Origin: an uncultured Saccharospirillaceae bacterium | Lineage (GTDB): Bacteria; Pseudomonadota; Gammaproteobacteria; Pseudomonadales; Oceanobacteraceae | Reading direction: 5' to 3' | Length of the DNA stretch: 64,000 nucleotides | NCBI GenBank assembly: GCA_947499545.1 | Contig: CANMOZ010000013.1 | Coordinates: 48,754 to 112,753 of the forward strand | Part shown: positions 19,233 to 28,350 of the stretch, piece by piece | Layout of the letters: each line of letters starts with the position of its first letter | Numbering within the stretch: the first letter of the stretch is position 1 | Translations under genes and position numbers: made by a program | The notes under the pieces: generated by a model | Seen by the model: the letters and a program-made list of their open reading frames with translations, nothing else | Told to the model about the DNA's origin: nothing | Databases searched by the model: none

Positions 19233-20165
19233 ATGAAAACCATGCGCATCACGCTGGCAGCTTTAACCCTGGCAGCTAGCGGCCTGAATACCGCCCAAGC
19301 TGGGGTTCTGTGGGTCGGCTATGGAAAGTCCAACCAAGCCAAGCAAGGTGACGTTGAGGGTCGTGGTTACGATATCGAGGATTATTCAAAGAGTTTCAAC
19401 ACCTATTCAGGTTCGGTATTTTTGAATGATGCTGCCGGTGTCAGTGGATATGTCGATCAAAACGATGACAATGATGTGATTGGTTATCGCGGTACCCTGA
19501 GAGTTGCCACCCATGCCCTTGAGTGGGAACGGGGTTGGCAAAAAGGGCAATTAGAATTCGAGGATCAGTTATTTAACTATCGAAGCGACTTCATGAAAGC
19601 GGGTATTTTTGAGTACGCAGAGGACGCAGAAGGGCTCGAAGTTGGCTTAGTTTACCACCGTAAAACCAAACCAACGATGTTGAAAGCGGATGGTGCTACA
19701 CAGTCGGGTGCATATCTGGATGATGAAAAATGGATAGATCCAGAAATGAAGTATGAGTTGTATGGGTTTGAATTACGTTACGACAGTGTTCGCAATACCA
19801 TGGATAAGCTCGTGGCAACTGGGAAAAGTGTTTCTTCTGCTGATTGGTACTTCTCGTTTACACACATACAAGGCATAGGACACATAAGAACTTCAAAAAG
19901 TGTGCGTAATAAGCCTCAATCGAGTGATCAGTATAAAGGTGATGAGGAATGGTGGGGCTTTTTAGCTGCTCAGGGTCGATATCAATTTGGACTGGCTTAT
20001 ATTAAAGCGGCTCCTGGCTGGGCGTTATCTTTAGATGCGGGTGTTTTTGCCGATTTGAGTTTGCCGTTAGGGCTGCACAAAGATATGTTTTCCAAAGATA
20101 AGAATGTTCCTCAGCAAGAACGTTTTAGTACTGGTTGGGAAGCACGAGCAGGCTTGTTGTTTTAA
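19233..20165 (+). CDS. Exported protein of unknown function, possibly outer-membrane
   Basis: A 310-residue protein with a clear signal peptide (MKTMRITLAALTLAASGLNTAQA, cleavage before GVLWVG). The mature part has alternating aromatic and polar residues and ends in ARAGLLF, with a terminal Phe as in outer-membrane barrels. I do not recognise the family. GAGG precedes ATG 19233 at good spacing, so the longer TTG start at 19212 is not used. It is divergent from the phosphatase gene, with a shared 240-base control region. Confidence 0.75.
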   Translation: MKTMRITLAALTLAASGLNTAQAGVLWVGYGKSNQAKQGDVEGRGYDIEDYSKSFNTYSGSVFLNDAAGVSGYVDQNDDNDVIGYRGTLRVATHALEWERGWQKGQLEFEDQLFNYRSDFMKAGIFEYAEDAEGLEVGLVYHRKTKPTMLKADGATQSGAYLDDEKWIDPEMKYELYGFELRYDSVRNTMDKLVATGKSVSSADWYFSFTHIQGIGHIRTSKSVRNKPQSSDQYKGDEEWWGFLAAQGRYQFGLAYIKAAPGWALSLDAGVFADLSLPLGLHKDMFSKDKNVPQQERFSTGWEARAGLLF

Positions 20166-20199
20166 GGAAAACAGCACGGGGTTTAAAACATTTAAACCC

Positions 20200-21420
20200 C
20201 TAAGCTTTGTCGCGATTTAAAATGCGTTGCCAACTTTGGTGCCAATGCAAAATGTCCTTGAGATCTTTGGGCTCTGAAATAGCGAAACCTTGGAAGCACA
20301 CAGGGTAGCCAATATCATCGAAAAAGTTAACATCGCTCTGAGCTTCTATGCCTTCTACCACAACATCCAAGCTCAGTTCACTGAAAATGCCAAATAGCGA
20401 TTCTGAAATCACGCGTGTTAATTTATCTTTGCAGACATTGTGAGCTAGGCTGCGGTCTAACTTGACTTCGTTATAAGGGAGATCTCGGAGTTGGTGAATG
20501 TTGGTATAGCCAGTACCAAAATCATCTAATGAAAGCCCAAAGCCTTTGATGCGCAGGCGATTAAGAGTATCGAGTTGAGATGGGTTTTCAATCGCGACGC
20601 TTTCGGTGACTTCAATAATAAACTCAGAAGGTTTTGCCTTGTAGTAATCGAGTAGGTCGGAAAGCTGTAGTGGAAGATCGCCATTAAGCAGATCTTTTGG
20701 AGAAATGTTGACGGCTATGATGATGTCTTTTCCAAACTCTTGTCGAATGGCTGGCATATCTTTTAACGTTTGTTCCAAAACAGCCATTAGAAGGTGATGA
20801 GACAAGTTACTTTCTTCCACAATGGTAATAAATTCACTTGCAGGGAAAACATCCAGTTCCAAACCGTTAGGCTTCCGAATCCGCGCCAGGACTTCCAGCC
20901 CTTTAACGGTATTGTTTTTGAGGTTCACCTTCGGCTGATAGTAAGGAATGATACCGGTGTGGTTGAGTGCGTCAGTGACGTACTCTAATGGAATTTGCTT
21001 GCAATAATGTCCAGAAGCGGAAGGAAGTTGATATTGAAGTACGTGATCCAGCATTGATTCAATTTTGTTGGGATCAATGGGTTTTTCAAGACATCCTGCT
21101 AACTTTAGTCCATATTCGCCAGCCAGTGAAGCCGCTATCTTAATGACTTTGGCGTCAAGTGAAGACAGAATGACGACGCTGCCTGGAAATCGATAGCCTG
21201 CTAAAAACTGCAGCAGTTGCATGCCATCCAGTACAGGCATGTTAAGGTCAACAAAAATAAGATCGTATTCCACCTGCTGATCGCGAATGCGGACAATGGC
21301 TTCCTCTCCTGTATGGGCGATAGCGTGATGAGCTGTACCCATACTGGATAGAGTGTTGGACATTAGCTGACAAATAGTCCTTGAATCGTCGACCACTAAT
21401 ACTCTGAGAGGAAACCTCAT
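20200..21420 (-). CDS. Response regulator with EAL domain (c-di-GMP phosphodiesterase)
   Basis: The 406-residue protein has an N-terminal receiver domain (LVVDDSRT, phospho-acceptor in IFVDLNMPVLDG, LEKPIDP) and a C-terminal EAL domain. The catalytic set is largely present: EVLARI as the EAL motif, NISPKDL, EVTES, DDFGTGY, VKLDRS, VVEGIEA and FQGFAIS. It should hydrolyse cyclic di-GMP under phosphorylation control, and no sensor kinase is adjacent. The frame stays open to 21726, inside ilvH; the ATG at 21420, right before the receiver domain, is the sensible start though its ribosome site is weak. Confidence 0.88.
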   Translation of the reverse strand: MRFPLRVLVVDDSRTICQLMSNTLSSMGTAHHAIAHTGEEAIVRIRDQQVEYDLIFVDLNMPVLDGMQLLQFLAGYRFPGSVVILSSLDAKVIKIAASLAGEYGLKLAGCLEKPIDPNKIESMLDHVLQYQLPSASGHYCKQIPLEYVTDALNHTGIIPYYQPKVNLKNNTVKGLEVLARIRKPNGLELDVFPASEFITIVEESNLSHHLLMAVLEQTLKDMPAIRQEFGKDIIIAVNISPKDLLNGDLPLQLSDLLDYYKAKPSEFIIEVTESVAIENPSQLDTLNRLRIKGFGLSLDDFGTGYTNIHQLRDLPYNEVKLDRSLAHNVCKDKLTRVISESLFGIFSELSLDVVVEGIEAQSDVNFFDDIGYPVCFQGFAISEPKDLKDILHWHQSWQRILNRDKA

Positions 21421-21640
21421 ATCAATGCGTATCCGTTTGCGAACACCACGTAGCACGCGAGGGAAATAGCCCCCCTCTAAGTATCTTAGTACGAAAGACA
21501 TCAAATACAGAGTGTGTAGCGTTAGGCTGGTCGAAGCCTTTTCGTAGAAAAAAGGTTTGTTTTTCTTGAGGTTAAATCGGATGAGGGGCCTGCATATCAG
21601 AGTTTGCATCATCCAATATGCAGGCGAAGATTCATTAAGC

Positions 21641-22132
21641 TTAAATGGATAGTGATCGCTCACCTCTGGCGATGCCAGATACCCCTGTACGGACAGTTTC
21701 AATAACGGATTTTGGCCCGATCGCATCTATGAAGGCATCCAGTTTATCGGAAGTACCTGTTAGTTGTACGGTGTAGGTTGAAGTGGTCACGTCCACAATT
21801 TGTCCGCGGAAAATGTCGGATGTGCGCTTGATTTCAGAGCGCAGAGTTCCTGTTGCACGCACCTTGATCAACATAAGCTCGCGCTCGATGTGAGAGCCTT
21901 CCGATAGATCAACCACCTTGATGACTTCTATCAGCTTATTTAGCTGCTTGGTGATTTGCTCAATCACACGATCATCACCTTTGGTCGTGATACTGACACG
22001 AGAGATGCTTTCGTCTTCAGTCGGTGCAACGGTTAGGGTTTCGATATTAAAGCTACGCTGCGCAAAAAGCCCTATTACGCGAGACAACCCACCTGGTTCG
22101 TTTTCCATCAATACTGAAATGATACGTCTCAT
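21641..22132 (-). CDS. ilvH: Acetolactate synthase small (regulatory) subunit
   Basis: The 163-residue protein has the N-terminal ACT domain (IISVLMENEPGGLSRVIGLFAQRSFNIETL) and the C-terminal ACT-like domain found in IlvH. It activates the catalytic subunit and confers valine feedback inhibition. Its start lies 2 bases after the ilvI stop, so the two subunits are translated together in a fixed ratio. Confidence 0.96.
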   Translation of the reverse strand: MRRIISVLMENEPGGLSRVIGLFAQRSFNIETLTVAPTEDESISRVSITTKGDDRVIEQITKQLNKLIEVIKVVDLSEGSHIERELMLIKVRATGTLRSEIKRTSDIFRGQIVDVTTSTYTVQLTGTSDKLDAFIDAIGPKSVIETVRTGVSGIARGERSLSI

Positions 22133-22134
22133 GA

Positions 22135-23862
22135 TCAGGTGCGCTCCGTTTTATTAATCCACATATCGCGCATGGAGCCCATGGGGATCTGCATGGGGTA
22201 CACGTGTTCTTCTGGATCCACTGCGACGTCTAGGAAAACCAGACGGTCTTTGTATTTTCCAAAGCAATCGTCTAAAGCGGCTTGTAGCTCATGGCGAGAG
22301 TTCACTTTTATGCCTACATGACCGTAAGCCTCAGCCAGCTTGACGAAATCCGGTAATGAATCCAGATAAGAGTGAGAATGACGGCCTTCATAATTCATGT
22401 CTTGCCACTGTCTCACCATGCCGAGATAGCCGTTGTTGAGACAGAAAATCTTCACAGGCAGGTTGTACTGCAAGCAGGTTGATAATTCCTGAATATTCAT
22501 CTGGATGGAACCTTCTCCGGTCACGCAGACAACATCCTCTTCAGGAAAATTCAGTTTGACGCCCATGGCCGCTGGAAAACCAAATCCCATGGTGCCAAGA
22601 CCTCCTGAGTTGATCCATTGGTTGGGGCGATCGAATTTGTAGTACTGAGCAGTGAACATTTGATGCTGACCAACATCGGATGTGATGTACGCTTGGCCTT
22701 TGGTCGCAGTCCAAAGGGCTTCTAAGGCTTCTTGGGGTTTTAAGAGATCGCTGTCATTGGTTTGATAACCTAGAGGGTGACGTTGTCGCCATTCTTGAAT
22801 CTGCTTCCACCAGCTGCTCCGATCCATTGGATCATCATCATCTTTATCCGCAAGTTTAAGAAAATCTTTGAGTACTGATTTAGCAGAACCCACGATGGGG
22901 ATGTCGGCCACTACGTTTTTGGAGATGGATGAAGGATCAATGTCGATGTGAATAATGTCTGCATCTGGACAGAATTTTGGAGTGGCGTTGGTCACTCGGT
23001 CATCAAAGCGAGCGCCAATAGCAAGAATGACATCTGAATGATGCATGGCCATATTCGCTACGTAATGCCCATGCATGCCAAGCATACCTAGGAACCGTTC
23101 ATGGGTGGCGGGATAGGCGCCAAGCCCCATTAAAGTGCTGGTAATGGGTAGATCCAATTGATCGACCAGTGTTCTGAGTTCTTGCGATGCGTGGCTGAGG
23201 ATGACACCACCACCCGAATACACAATAGGACGTTTGGCGTTTTTGAGGCGCTCGAAAGCTCGTTTTATTTGGCCCGCATGTCCTTTAATGGTAGGCGTAT
23301 ACGAGCGCATCTTGACTTGCTGAGGGTAGCTGTATTCAAACTTCTCGTGAGGCAGCGTCATGTCTTTGGGGACATCAATCACAACGGGTCCGGGGCGACC
23401 CGATTCAGCAATGTAGAAGGCTTTTTTAACGATACTTGGAATATCTTTAGGGTCTCGAACTGCAAAGCTGTGTTTGACGATCGGGCGTGATAAACCCAGC
23501 ATGTCCGTTTCTTGGAAAGCATCATCGCCAATAAGGTAACTCATGACCTGACCGGAGATGATCACCATTGGAATCGAGTCGGTATAGGCAGTTGCGATGC
23601 CGGTTATCGTGTTAGTCGCACCAGGCCCTGAAGTGACCATCACAACCCCAGCTTTGCCGGTTGCGCGGGCGTAGCCATCGGCCATGTGGGCAGCTGCCTG
23701 CTCATGACGAGTCAGGATATGTTTGACTCGGTCTTGCTTGTAGATTGCATCGTATATATGCAGCAGGGACCCTCCCGGGTACCCGTAGATGTATTCCACG
23801 CCCTCGTCGGCAAGCGCGCGTATTAACATTTCACCACCAGAAAGTAATTCCACCGTTTTCAT
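22135..23862 (-). CDS. ilvI: Acetolactate synthase large (catalytic) subunit
   Basis: This ThDP enzyme makes acetolactate and acetohydroxybutyrate for valine, leucine and isoleucine. The protein of about 575 residues has [15 protein letters not shown], the catalytic glutamate in [15 protein letters not shown], the FAD region, and the ThDP motif [12 protein letters not shown] with [11 protein letters not shown]. Start codons at 23880, 23868 and 23862 are possible; ATG 23862 ([12 protein letters not shown]) begins like most homologues. The ilvI assignment over ilvB is by its pairing with ilvH. Confidence 0.95.
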   Translation of the reverse strand: MKTVELLSGGEMLIRALADEGVEYIYGYPGGSLLHIYDAIYKQDRVKHILTRHEQAAAHMADGYARATGKAGVVMVTSGPGATNTITGIATAYTDSIPMVIISGQVMSYLIGDDAFQETDMLGLSRPIVKHSFAVRDPKDIPSIVKKAFYIAESGRPGPVVIDVPKDMTLPHEKFEYSYPQQVKMRSYTPTIKGHAGQIKRAFERLKNAKRPIVYSGGGVILSHASQELRTLVDQLDLPITSTLMGLGAYPATHERFLGMLGMHGHYVANMAMHHSDVILAIGARFDDRVTNATPKFCPDADIIHIDIDPSSISKNVVADIPIVGSAKSVLKDFLKLADKDDDDPMDRSSWWKQIQEWRQRHPLGYQTNDSDLLKPQEALEALWTATKGQAYITSDVGQHQMFTAQYYKFDRPNQWINSGGLGTMGFGFPAAMGVKLNFPEEDVVCVTGEGSIQMNIQELSTCLQYNLPVKIFCLNNGYLGMVRQWQDMNYEGRHSHSYLDSLPDFVKLAEAYGHVGIKVNSRHELQAALDDCFGKYKDRLVFLDVAVDPEEHVYPMQIPMGSMRDMWINKTERT

Positions 23863-24182
23863 CCTCATTAAGAGCGGCATATTTCGTTGTTTTTTCTATG
23901 ACCTCTGGGGAGTGTGCGTAATTTCCGTCTATACTAGGGCCAGATTGGTTGGCTTTAGTGAGTAATTCCTGACTCAGTAATCCCAGGGTTGCCCGTTTTT
24001 TGGGGCTGAGGTTCTCATTCTGGCGACTCAAGGCGGGGAACGTCAATAGCCGATTGTAATCCAAAACCTGGGGAGCCGCGCAAAACTCCAATGTGAACCA
24101 AAGCATGGTCCCAAAGCGCTGGTTCTAGGACAATAGTCAGGTCATTAGCTATACCTACAGTAAGGTAGAGGAGGGAGTACTT
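23863..24182. other. Divergent intergenic region upstream of ilvIH
   Basis: About 320 bases between ilvI and the DUF4124 gene. I looked for a branched-chain attenuator peptide and found none. A minus-strand frame at 23831-24106 overlaps ilvI and shows no family features. Promoters of both genes must lie here; TAGAGGAGGGAG at the right edge is the ribosome site of the DUF4124 gene. Confidence 0.4.
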
Positions 24183-24662
24183 ATGGTGCGTACATTGGTT
24201 ATTGGACTGTTTTTGTCTTTTGGTATGTTTGGGGTTGCTCAGGCTGCTCAAATTTATACCTGGGTGGATGAAAACGGTCAAAAGCACTACTCCGCCACCC
24301 CACCAAAAGATGGGAAGTCTAAAGCTGAATCGCTCACCGTTAGAGCGCCGCAGTCAACAGGTACCAGCGAGCAATCAAATAAAGCGAAGGAAGATGCTCT
24401 CAATAACCTTGGCGATAAGGTTGATGAAAACAACGACGCTCGCAAAGAAAGTGATGCTGATGTTGCCAAACGTAATGATGAAATGACTCAAGACGCTTGT
24501 ATGAAGTCACAAGAGCGCTTAAAAGCGTTAAGAACAACTCCGCGTTTGTATACCAAAAAGGAAAATGGTGAGCATCACTGGTATACCGATGAAGAGAAAA
24601 AACAACTGATCAAAGAGGCAACGCGTGAAGCAAAAGAGTTTTGTAAACCTAAAGCTTCGTGA
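24183..24662 (+). CDS. DUF4124 domain-containing periplasmic protein
   Basis: A 159-residue protein with a signal peptide (LVIGLFLSFGMFGVAQA) and directly after it the DUF4124 core QIYTWVDENGQKHYSATPP, a small WxDxxGxxHYSxxPP fold common in gammaproteobacteria. The rest is charged and helical, with cysteines at DACMK and KEFCK that could form a disulfide. Function is unknown for the family. A very good ribosome site (GGAGGG) precedes the ATG, and a terminator follows at 24681. Confidence 0.85.
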   Translation: MVRTLVIGLFLSFGMFGVAQAAQIYTWVDENGQKHYSATPPKDGKSKAESLTVRAPQSTGTSEQSNKAKEDALNNLGDKVDENNDARKESDADVAKRNDEMTQDACMKSQERLKALRTTPRLYTKKENGEHHWYTDEEKKQLIKEATREAKEFCKPKAS

Positions 24663-24680
24663 TACGCCACTGAGCACTAA

Positions 24681-24709
24681 AAATGCCGGCTTAATGCCGG
24701 TATTTTTTT
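24681..24709 (+). terminator. Rho-independent terminator after the DUF4124 gene
   Basis: AAATGCCGGC and GCCGGTATTT form a 10-bp stem (one G-U pair) around TTAAT, running into a T-run. Confidence 0.88.
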
Positions 24710-24850
24710 GCGCATGATTCATAGTTAGTTATTTCACATTATCCGCCATTCTTATCTCATCAATTGACTTGATTTTATCCCTAATAGTATTTTCTTTTGA
24801 CCAAAGTTGCCTCATAGCGCTGACCAAATAATAAAGCAGGCATTCAATTG

Positions 24851-25618
24851 ATGAAAAAAATAGTAAAAGTGCTTGATAAGCTTTTTGTTTTTCCCATGAT
24901 TTATAAATCCATTAAGAAAAGAAAAATGAAAGAAAGGTGGAGGCAGGCACTTAAAAATCATGATGCCGAATGGATTTTTACTCGAATTTTTAAAGATAAT
25001 CATTGGGGAAGCAATGATTCAGTCTCAGGGCATGGGTCGGATGCTTATCAAACCCAAATCATTGCTCGTGCTATTCCAGAAGTGATAGATGCATTTGGTA
25101 TTACGTCAATGCTGGATCTACCTTGTGGCGATTTTCACTGGATGCAAGCTGTCGATTTACAAGGCGTTCAATACATAGGCGCTGACATTGTGGAGGATCT
25201 GATTAAAAAGAATCAGCTTCATTTTGCGAATACTAATGTTGAGTTTAAAAAACTGAATATCATTGCAGATGATATTCCTGATGTAGATCTTGTTTTTTGT
25301 CGAGATTGTTTGGTTCATCTTTCAACGGAAGATGTTTTCCACGCCTTGAATACGATAGTAAATAGCAAGGCCAAGTACTTGTTGACGACAACATTCTCTG
25401 AGAGAGCAAGCAATCCAAATATTTTGACGGGGCAATGGCGAGCCTTAAATTTAGAAGCAGCACCCTTTCATCTACCTAAACCTATCCGTTTGATCAACGA
25501 GGGTTGCACTCAAGACAGTGGCAAGTTCTTCGATAAAGCGATGGGGCTTTGGAAAGTAGAAGAGATCAGGGCAGCGTTAAACAGTCACTCAAATCAACCA
25601 TCGGAAGCGCTTCCTTAA
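24851..25618 (+). CDS. Class I SAM-dependent methyltransferase
   Basis: The 255-residue protein has the Rossmann methyltransferase core: SMLDLPCGDFHWMQAV as motif I, YIGADIVEDLIKKN, then DLVFCRDCLVHLS as motif post I. The N-terminal 60 residues are basic and begin a region with GHGSD and QTQIIARAIPEVI, seen in a group of putative methyltransferases found near glycan genes. The substrate is unknown. The ATG at 24851 is in an AT-rich region unlike its neighbours, which may mark transfer. It is convergent with pgeF. Confidence 0.78.
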   Translation: MKKIVKVLDKLFVFPMIYKSIKKRKMKERWRQALKNHDAEWIFTRIFKDNHWGSNDSVSGHGSDAYQTQIIARAIPEVIDAFGITSMLDLPCGDFHWMQAVDLQGVQYIGADIVEDLIKKNQLHFANTNVEFKKLNIIADDIPDVDLVFCRDCLVHLSTEDVFHALNTIVNSKAKYLLTTTFSERASNPNILTGQWRALNLEAAPFHLPKPIRLINEGCTQDSGKFFDKAMGLWKVEEIRAALNSHSNQPSEALP

Positions 25619-25631
25619 CTGAAGCCTTGTA

Positions 25632-26405
25632 TTAGAGGTTTTGGGGTGACAGCCATATCAATGATGCCATTCTCCCTGTGGAATGATCTCTACGGTAGGA
25701 GTACCAGTGAGTTGGGTCGGAATAAGAGCAGTATTCACCGCCATACAGGTGTTGAATCCCGATGTTTTGGAAACGCTGCTTGGCTAATTCGTATAGGTTT
25801 GCCAAAAACTTGCCTTTAGTGGAGCTTATTCGAAAGGCAGAAGCGCTTCCGTTATCTCGTTGAGTAAAAGCATCATAGACGTCCTGCCCGACTTCAAAGT
25901 GATTCGGGCCTATGGCCGGGCCGAGCCAGACAAGCCACTCATGATGGGATAAAGGGTGCGCACCCTTTATTAATGCAGCAACGGATGCTTCGATGATGCC
26001 GTTCAATAGCCCACGCCACCCCGCATGAATGGCTGCGACCTGGGTGCCTTCTTGATTGCAGATAAGGATAGGCAAGCAGTCCGCGGTCATTACCGTGCAA
26101 GCAAGGTAGGGTTGTTTTGTCCAAGCTGCGTCAGCATCTAAGGGTTCCGTAGAAACGGATTCAAGCTGTTCTATTTGGGTGCTGTGTGTTTGATGCAACC
26201 ACTGAATAGATGCATTGATTTGAGCGCCTAACCAGTTACGGTTTTGTTGTACGCTCTCAAGATTGTCACCTACGTGAGCGCCAAGGTTTAATCCAGCGAA
26301 TGGCCCTTGACTGACACCCCCTTTTCGAGTCGTGCACATTGCATGTACAGTGGCCGGGGCAGGCCAGTTAGGCAGTATCCAAGCATCAGAAGCGTTCTGC
26401 GTCAT
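25632..26405 (-). CDS. pgeF: Peptidoglycan editing factor PgeF (laccase-domain, YfiH family)
   Basis: PgeF, formerly called polyphenol oxidase YfiH, removes UDP-MurNAc-dipeptide with L-serine so that it is not built into the wall. The 257-residue protein has TTRKGGVSQGPFAGLNLGAHVGD, WLHQTHST, the metal-site TADCLPILICN and AAIHAGWRGLLNGI, with the typical C-terminal YSYRRDHSTGRMASLIWL. ATG 26405 overlaps the end of rluD by 20 bases, the common rluD-yfiH arrangement. Confidence 0.95.
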   Translation of the reverse strand: MTQNASDAWILPNWPAPATVHAMCTTRKGGVSQGPFAGLNLGAHVGDNLESVQQNRNWLGAQINASIQWLHQTHSTQIEQLESVSTEPLDADAAWTKQPYLACTVMTADCLPILICNQEGTQVAAIHAGWRGLLNGIIEASVAALIKGAHPLSHHEWLVWLGPAIGPNHFEVGQDVYDAFTQRDNGSASAFRISSTKGKFLANLYELAKQRFQNIGIQHLYGGEYCSYSDPTHWYSYRRDHSTGRMASLIWLSPQNL

Positions 26406-27357
26406 GATCAACCTGCAATTGTTGTAAAAGGCCTGAGAAATCTTCAGGTAAGGGAGATTCAAATGTCAGAGGCTGTTGCGTTATTGGATGGATAAGGCCT
26501 AATGCACGAGCGTGTAATGCTTGTCTTTTAAAGTTCAATAACGCGTCTTCCAAGGTTTTTGTACAGCCTTTCGGAAGACGCAATTTGCCGAGATACACCG
26601 GATCTCCAACCAGTGGGTACCCTAGATGGCTCATATGCACACGAATTTGATGGGTTCGACCGGTTTCCAATTTTACGCGTATGTGAGCATGGTGATCGAA
26701 GGGGGTGATGGTGCGGTAGTGTGTGATGGCCTCTTTTCCTTGGTGTCCAGTGACCACTGCCATTTTCGTGCGTTGTGATGGATGGCGACCGATGGGGGCA
26801 TCAATCCGACCAGAATTGGGTGTGGGGATGCCTTGAGTAATGGCATCATATTCTCTGGAAACGGTGCGTGCCTGTAATTGCTGCACCAAGTTCAACTGAG
26901 CTTCAGGGGTTTTTGCGACCACCATCAAGCCGGATGTGTCTTTATCCAACCGGTGTACAATGCCCGCTCGAGGGACCAACTCAATGCTTGGGTAATGGTG
27001 CAGCAACGCATTTAACAAGGTTCCACTCCAATTGCCTGCCGCCGGGTGCACCACTAACCCTGCAGGCTTATTCAAGACAATAATGTGCTCATCCTCAAAG
27101 AGGATGTTGAGCGGTATGTCCTCTGGTAGATACTCATCTTGAGCGCTGTAGGCAGCTTTAAGCATCAGTTGATCACCAGCCATGAGTTTGTCTTTTGGCT
27201 TTCTTATGGCACCATTGACGGTCAACTCACCTGCTTTAATCCAGCCTTGGAGGCGCGCACGTGAGAATTGCGGGAACACCTGACTGGCAATCAGGTCAAA
27301 GCGTTGCTGCCCCATCTCGGGGGGGACAATTGCTGTCTCAGAAATGGGATTTGACAT
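26386..27357 (-). CDS. rluD: 23S rRNA pseudouridine synthase RluD
   Basis: RluD makes pseudouridines 1911, 1915 and 1917 in helix 69 of 23S rRNA. The 323-residue protein has an N-terminal S4 domain (FSRARLQGWIKAGELTVNG) and the synthase domain with the catalytic aspartate in VHRLDKDTSGLMVVAKT and RTHQIRVHMSHLGYPLVGD. Its ATG follows GAGG at good spacing. It is divergent from bamD, the usual neighbour. Confidence 0.95.
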   Translation of the reverse strand: MSNPISETAIVPPEMGQQRFDLIASQVFPQFSRARLQGWIKAGELTVNGAIRKPKDKLMAGDQLMLKAAYSAQDEYLPEDIPLNILFEDEHIIVLNKPAGLVVHPAAGNWSGTLLNALLHHYPSIELVPRAGIVHRLDKDTSGLMVVAKTPEAQLNLVQQLQARTVSREYDAITQGIPTPNSGRIDAPIGRHPSQRTKMAVVTGHQGKEAITHYRTITPFDHHAHIRVKLETGRTHQIRVHMSHLGYPLVGDPVYLGKLRLPKGCTKTLEDALLNFKRQALHARALGLIHPITQQPLTFESPLPEDFSGLLQQLQVDHDAERF

Positions 27358-27440
27358 TAAACCTCATACTTCGCTGGGATTCACCCTTGACCCTGTGATT
27401 AAATAGGCCACCGAGCACAACATTATACCTGGAAACTTTC

Positions 27441-28268
27441 ATGCGGACATTATGGACACTTCTATTAATGGCGGCACTGGCAGTAGCCGTGGGCTGCTCT
27501 AGCAATCGCGAGAAGCGAGAATTAAGCGAATCTGAGCTCTACGAGAAAGCTCAAGAATCCTTAGACTCTGAGAATTATACGCGTGCCATTGAGACCCTCA
27601 AAAAGCTAGAGAGCCGATACCCCTATGGCCCCTTTGCCGAACATGCACAGCTGGAACTTATCTATGCCTACTTTCAGCTGGATAGATATGATGAATCTCT
27701 ATCAACAGCTGAGCGCTTTATACGTCTGAATCCGAACCACTCAAAAGTTGATTATGCCTACTACATGAAGGGGATCAATACCTATTACATGGGGTTAAGT
27801 TTGGTTGAGCGTTATCTAGACGATGAAACAGCGGTTAGAGATGCGGAGCCAGCGAAAGATGCTTTTGCAGCTTTTTCGGATTTATTGCTACGGCACCCAG
27901 ACAGTCAATATGTACCCGACGCGCGTCAACGCATGATCTATTTACGTAATTACATTGCTGAGTTTGAAAATAACGTGGCTCGTTACTATCTGCAACGGCA
28001 CGCGTTTGTCGCCGCATCTAACCGAGCGCTGTACGTGATTCAGGAATACCCCAAAACGCCTGCTTCGCGAGATGCGATGGCCATTGCTATCGAGGCTTAT
28101 GATGCAATGGGATTAGAGGAAAACAAAGCGCGCATGTTGGCGGCGTTGCGATTGAATGCTCCTGATCACGCTCAACTTAACGAAGATGGCACTTTCAAAC
28201 CCAGCGGTCTTATTAAGAAAGGTCATGGCAGTTTCTGGAACGTCGTGACCTTCGGTTTGATTGATTAA
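27441..28268 (+). CDS. bamD: Outer membrane assembly lipoprotein BamD
   Basis: BamD is the essential lipoprotein partner of BamA in outer-membrane protein insertion. The 275-residue protein has a lipoprotein signal ending at AVGC-SSN and then TPR units (ELYEKAQESLDSENYTRAIETL, YPYGPFAEHAQLELIYAYF, RYDESLSTAERFIRLNPNH). Conserved YAYYMKGI and SLVERYL follow. Length is slightly above that of E. coli BamD. It is divergent from rluD. Confidence 0.95.
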   Translation: MRTLWTLLLMAALAVAVGCSSNREKRELSESELYEKAQESLDSENYTRAIETLKKLESRYPYGPFAEHAQLELIYAYFQLDRYDESLSTAERFIRLNPNHSKVDYAYYMKGINTYYMGLSLVERYLDDETAVRDAEPAKDAFAAFSDLLLRHPDSQYVPDARQRMIYLRNYIAEFENNVARYYLQRHAFVAASNRALYVIQEYPKTPASRDAMAIAIEAYDAMGLEENKARMLAALRLNAPDHAQLNEDGTFKPSGLIKKGHGSFWNVVTFGLID

Positions 28269-28297
28269 TCTACAAAAAAAACTTCATGTGAATGACA

Positions 28298-28332
28298 TCT
28301 CACAGCTGCCCCGTGTTCAGGCCGCTGTGAGA
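28298..28332. terminator. Inverted repeat between bamD and the nuclease gene
   Basis: TCTCACAGC and GCTGTGAGA form a 9-bp stem with a 17-base loop between the convergent genes. There is no adjacent T-run on the plus strand; seen from the minus strand, a run of T lies 14 bases beyond. It could act weakly for both transcripts. Confidence 0.45.
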
Positions 28333-28350
28333 GGATTCTCTTGCTACTGC

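Noticed and set aside
21421-21726. N-terminal extension of the response regulator into ilvH
   Set aside because: The added residues are not part of a receiver domain and overlap a conserved gene.
23831-24106. Possible leader gene or attenuator peptide upstream of ilvI
   Set aside because: It overlaps ilvI, is not rich in Leu, Val or Ile in a run, and no antiterminator pair is visible.
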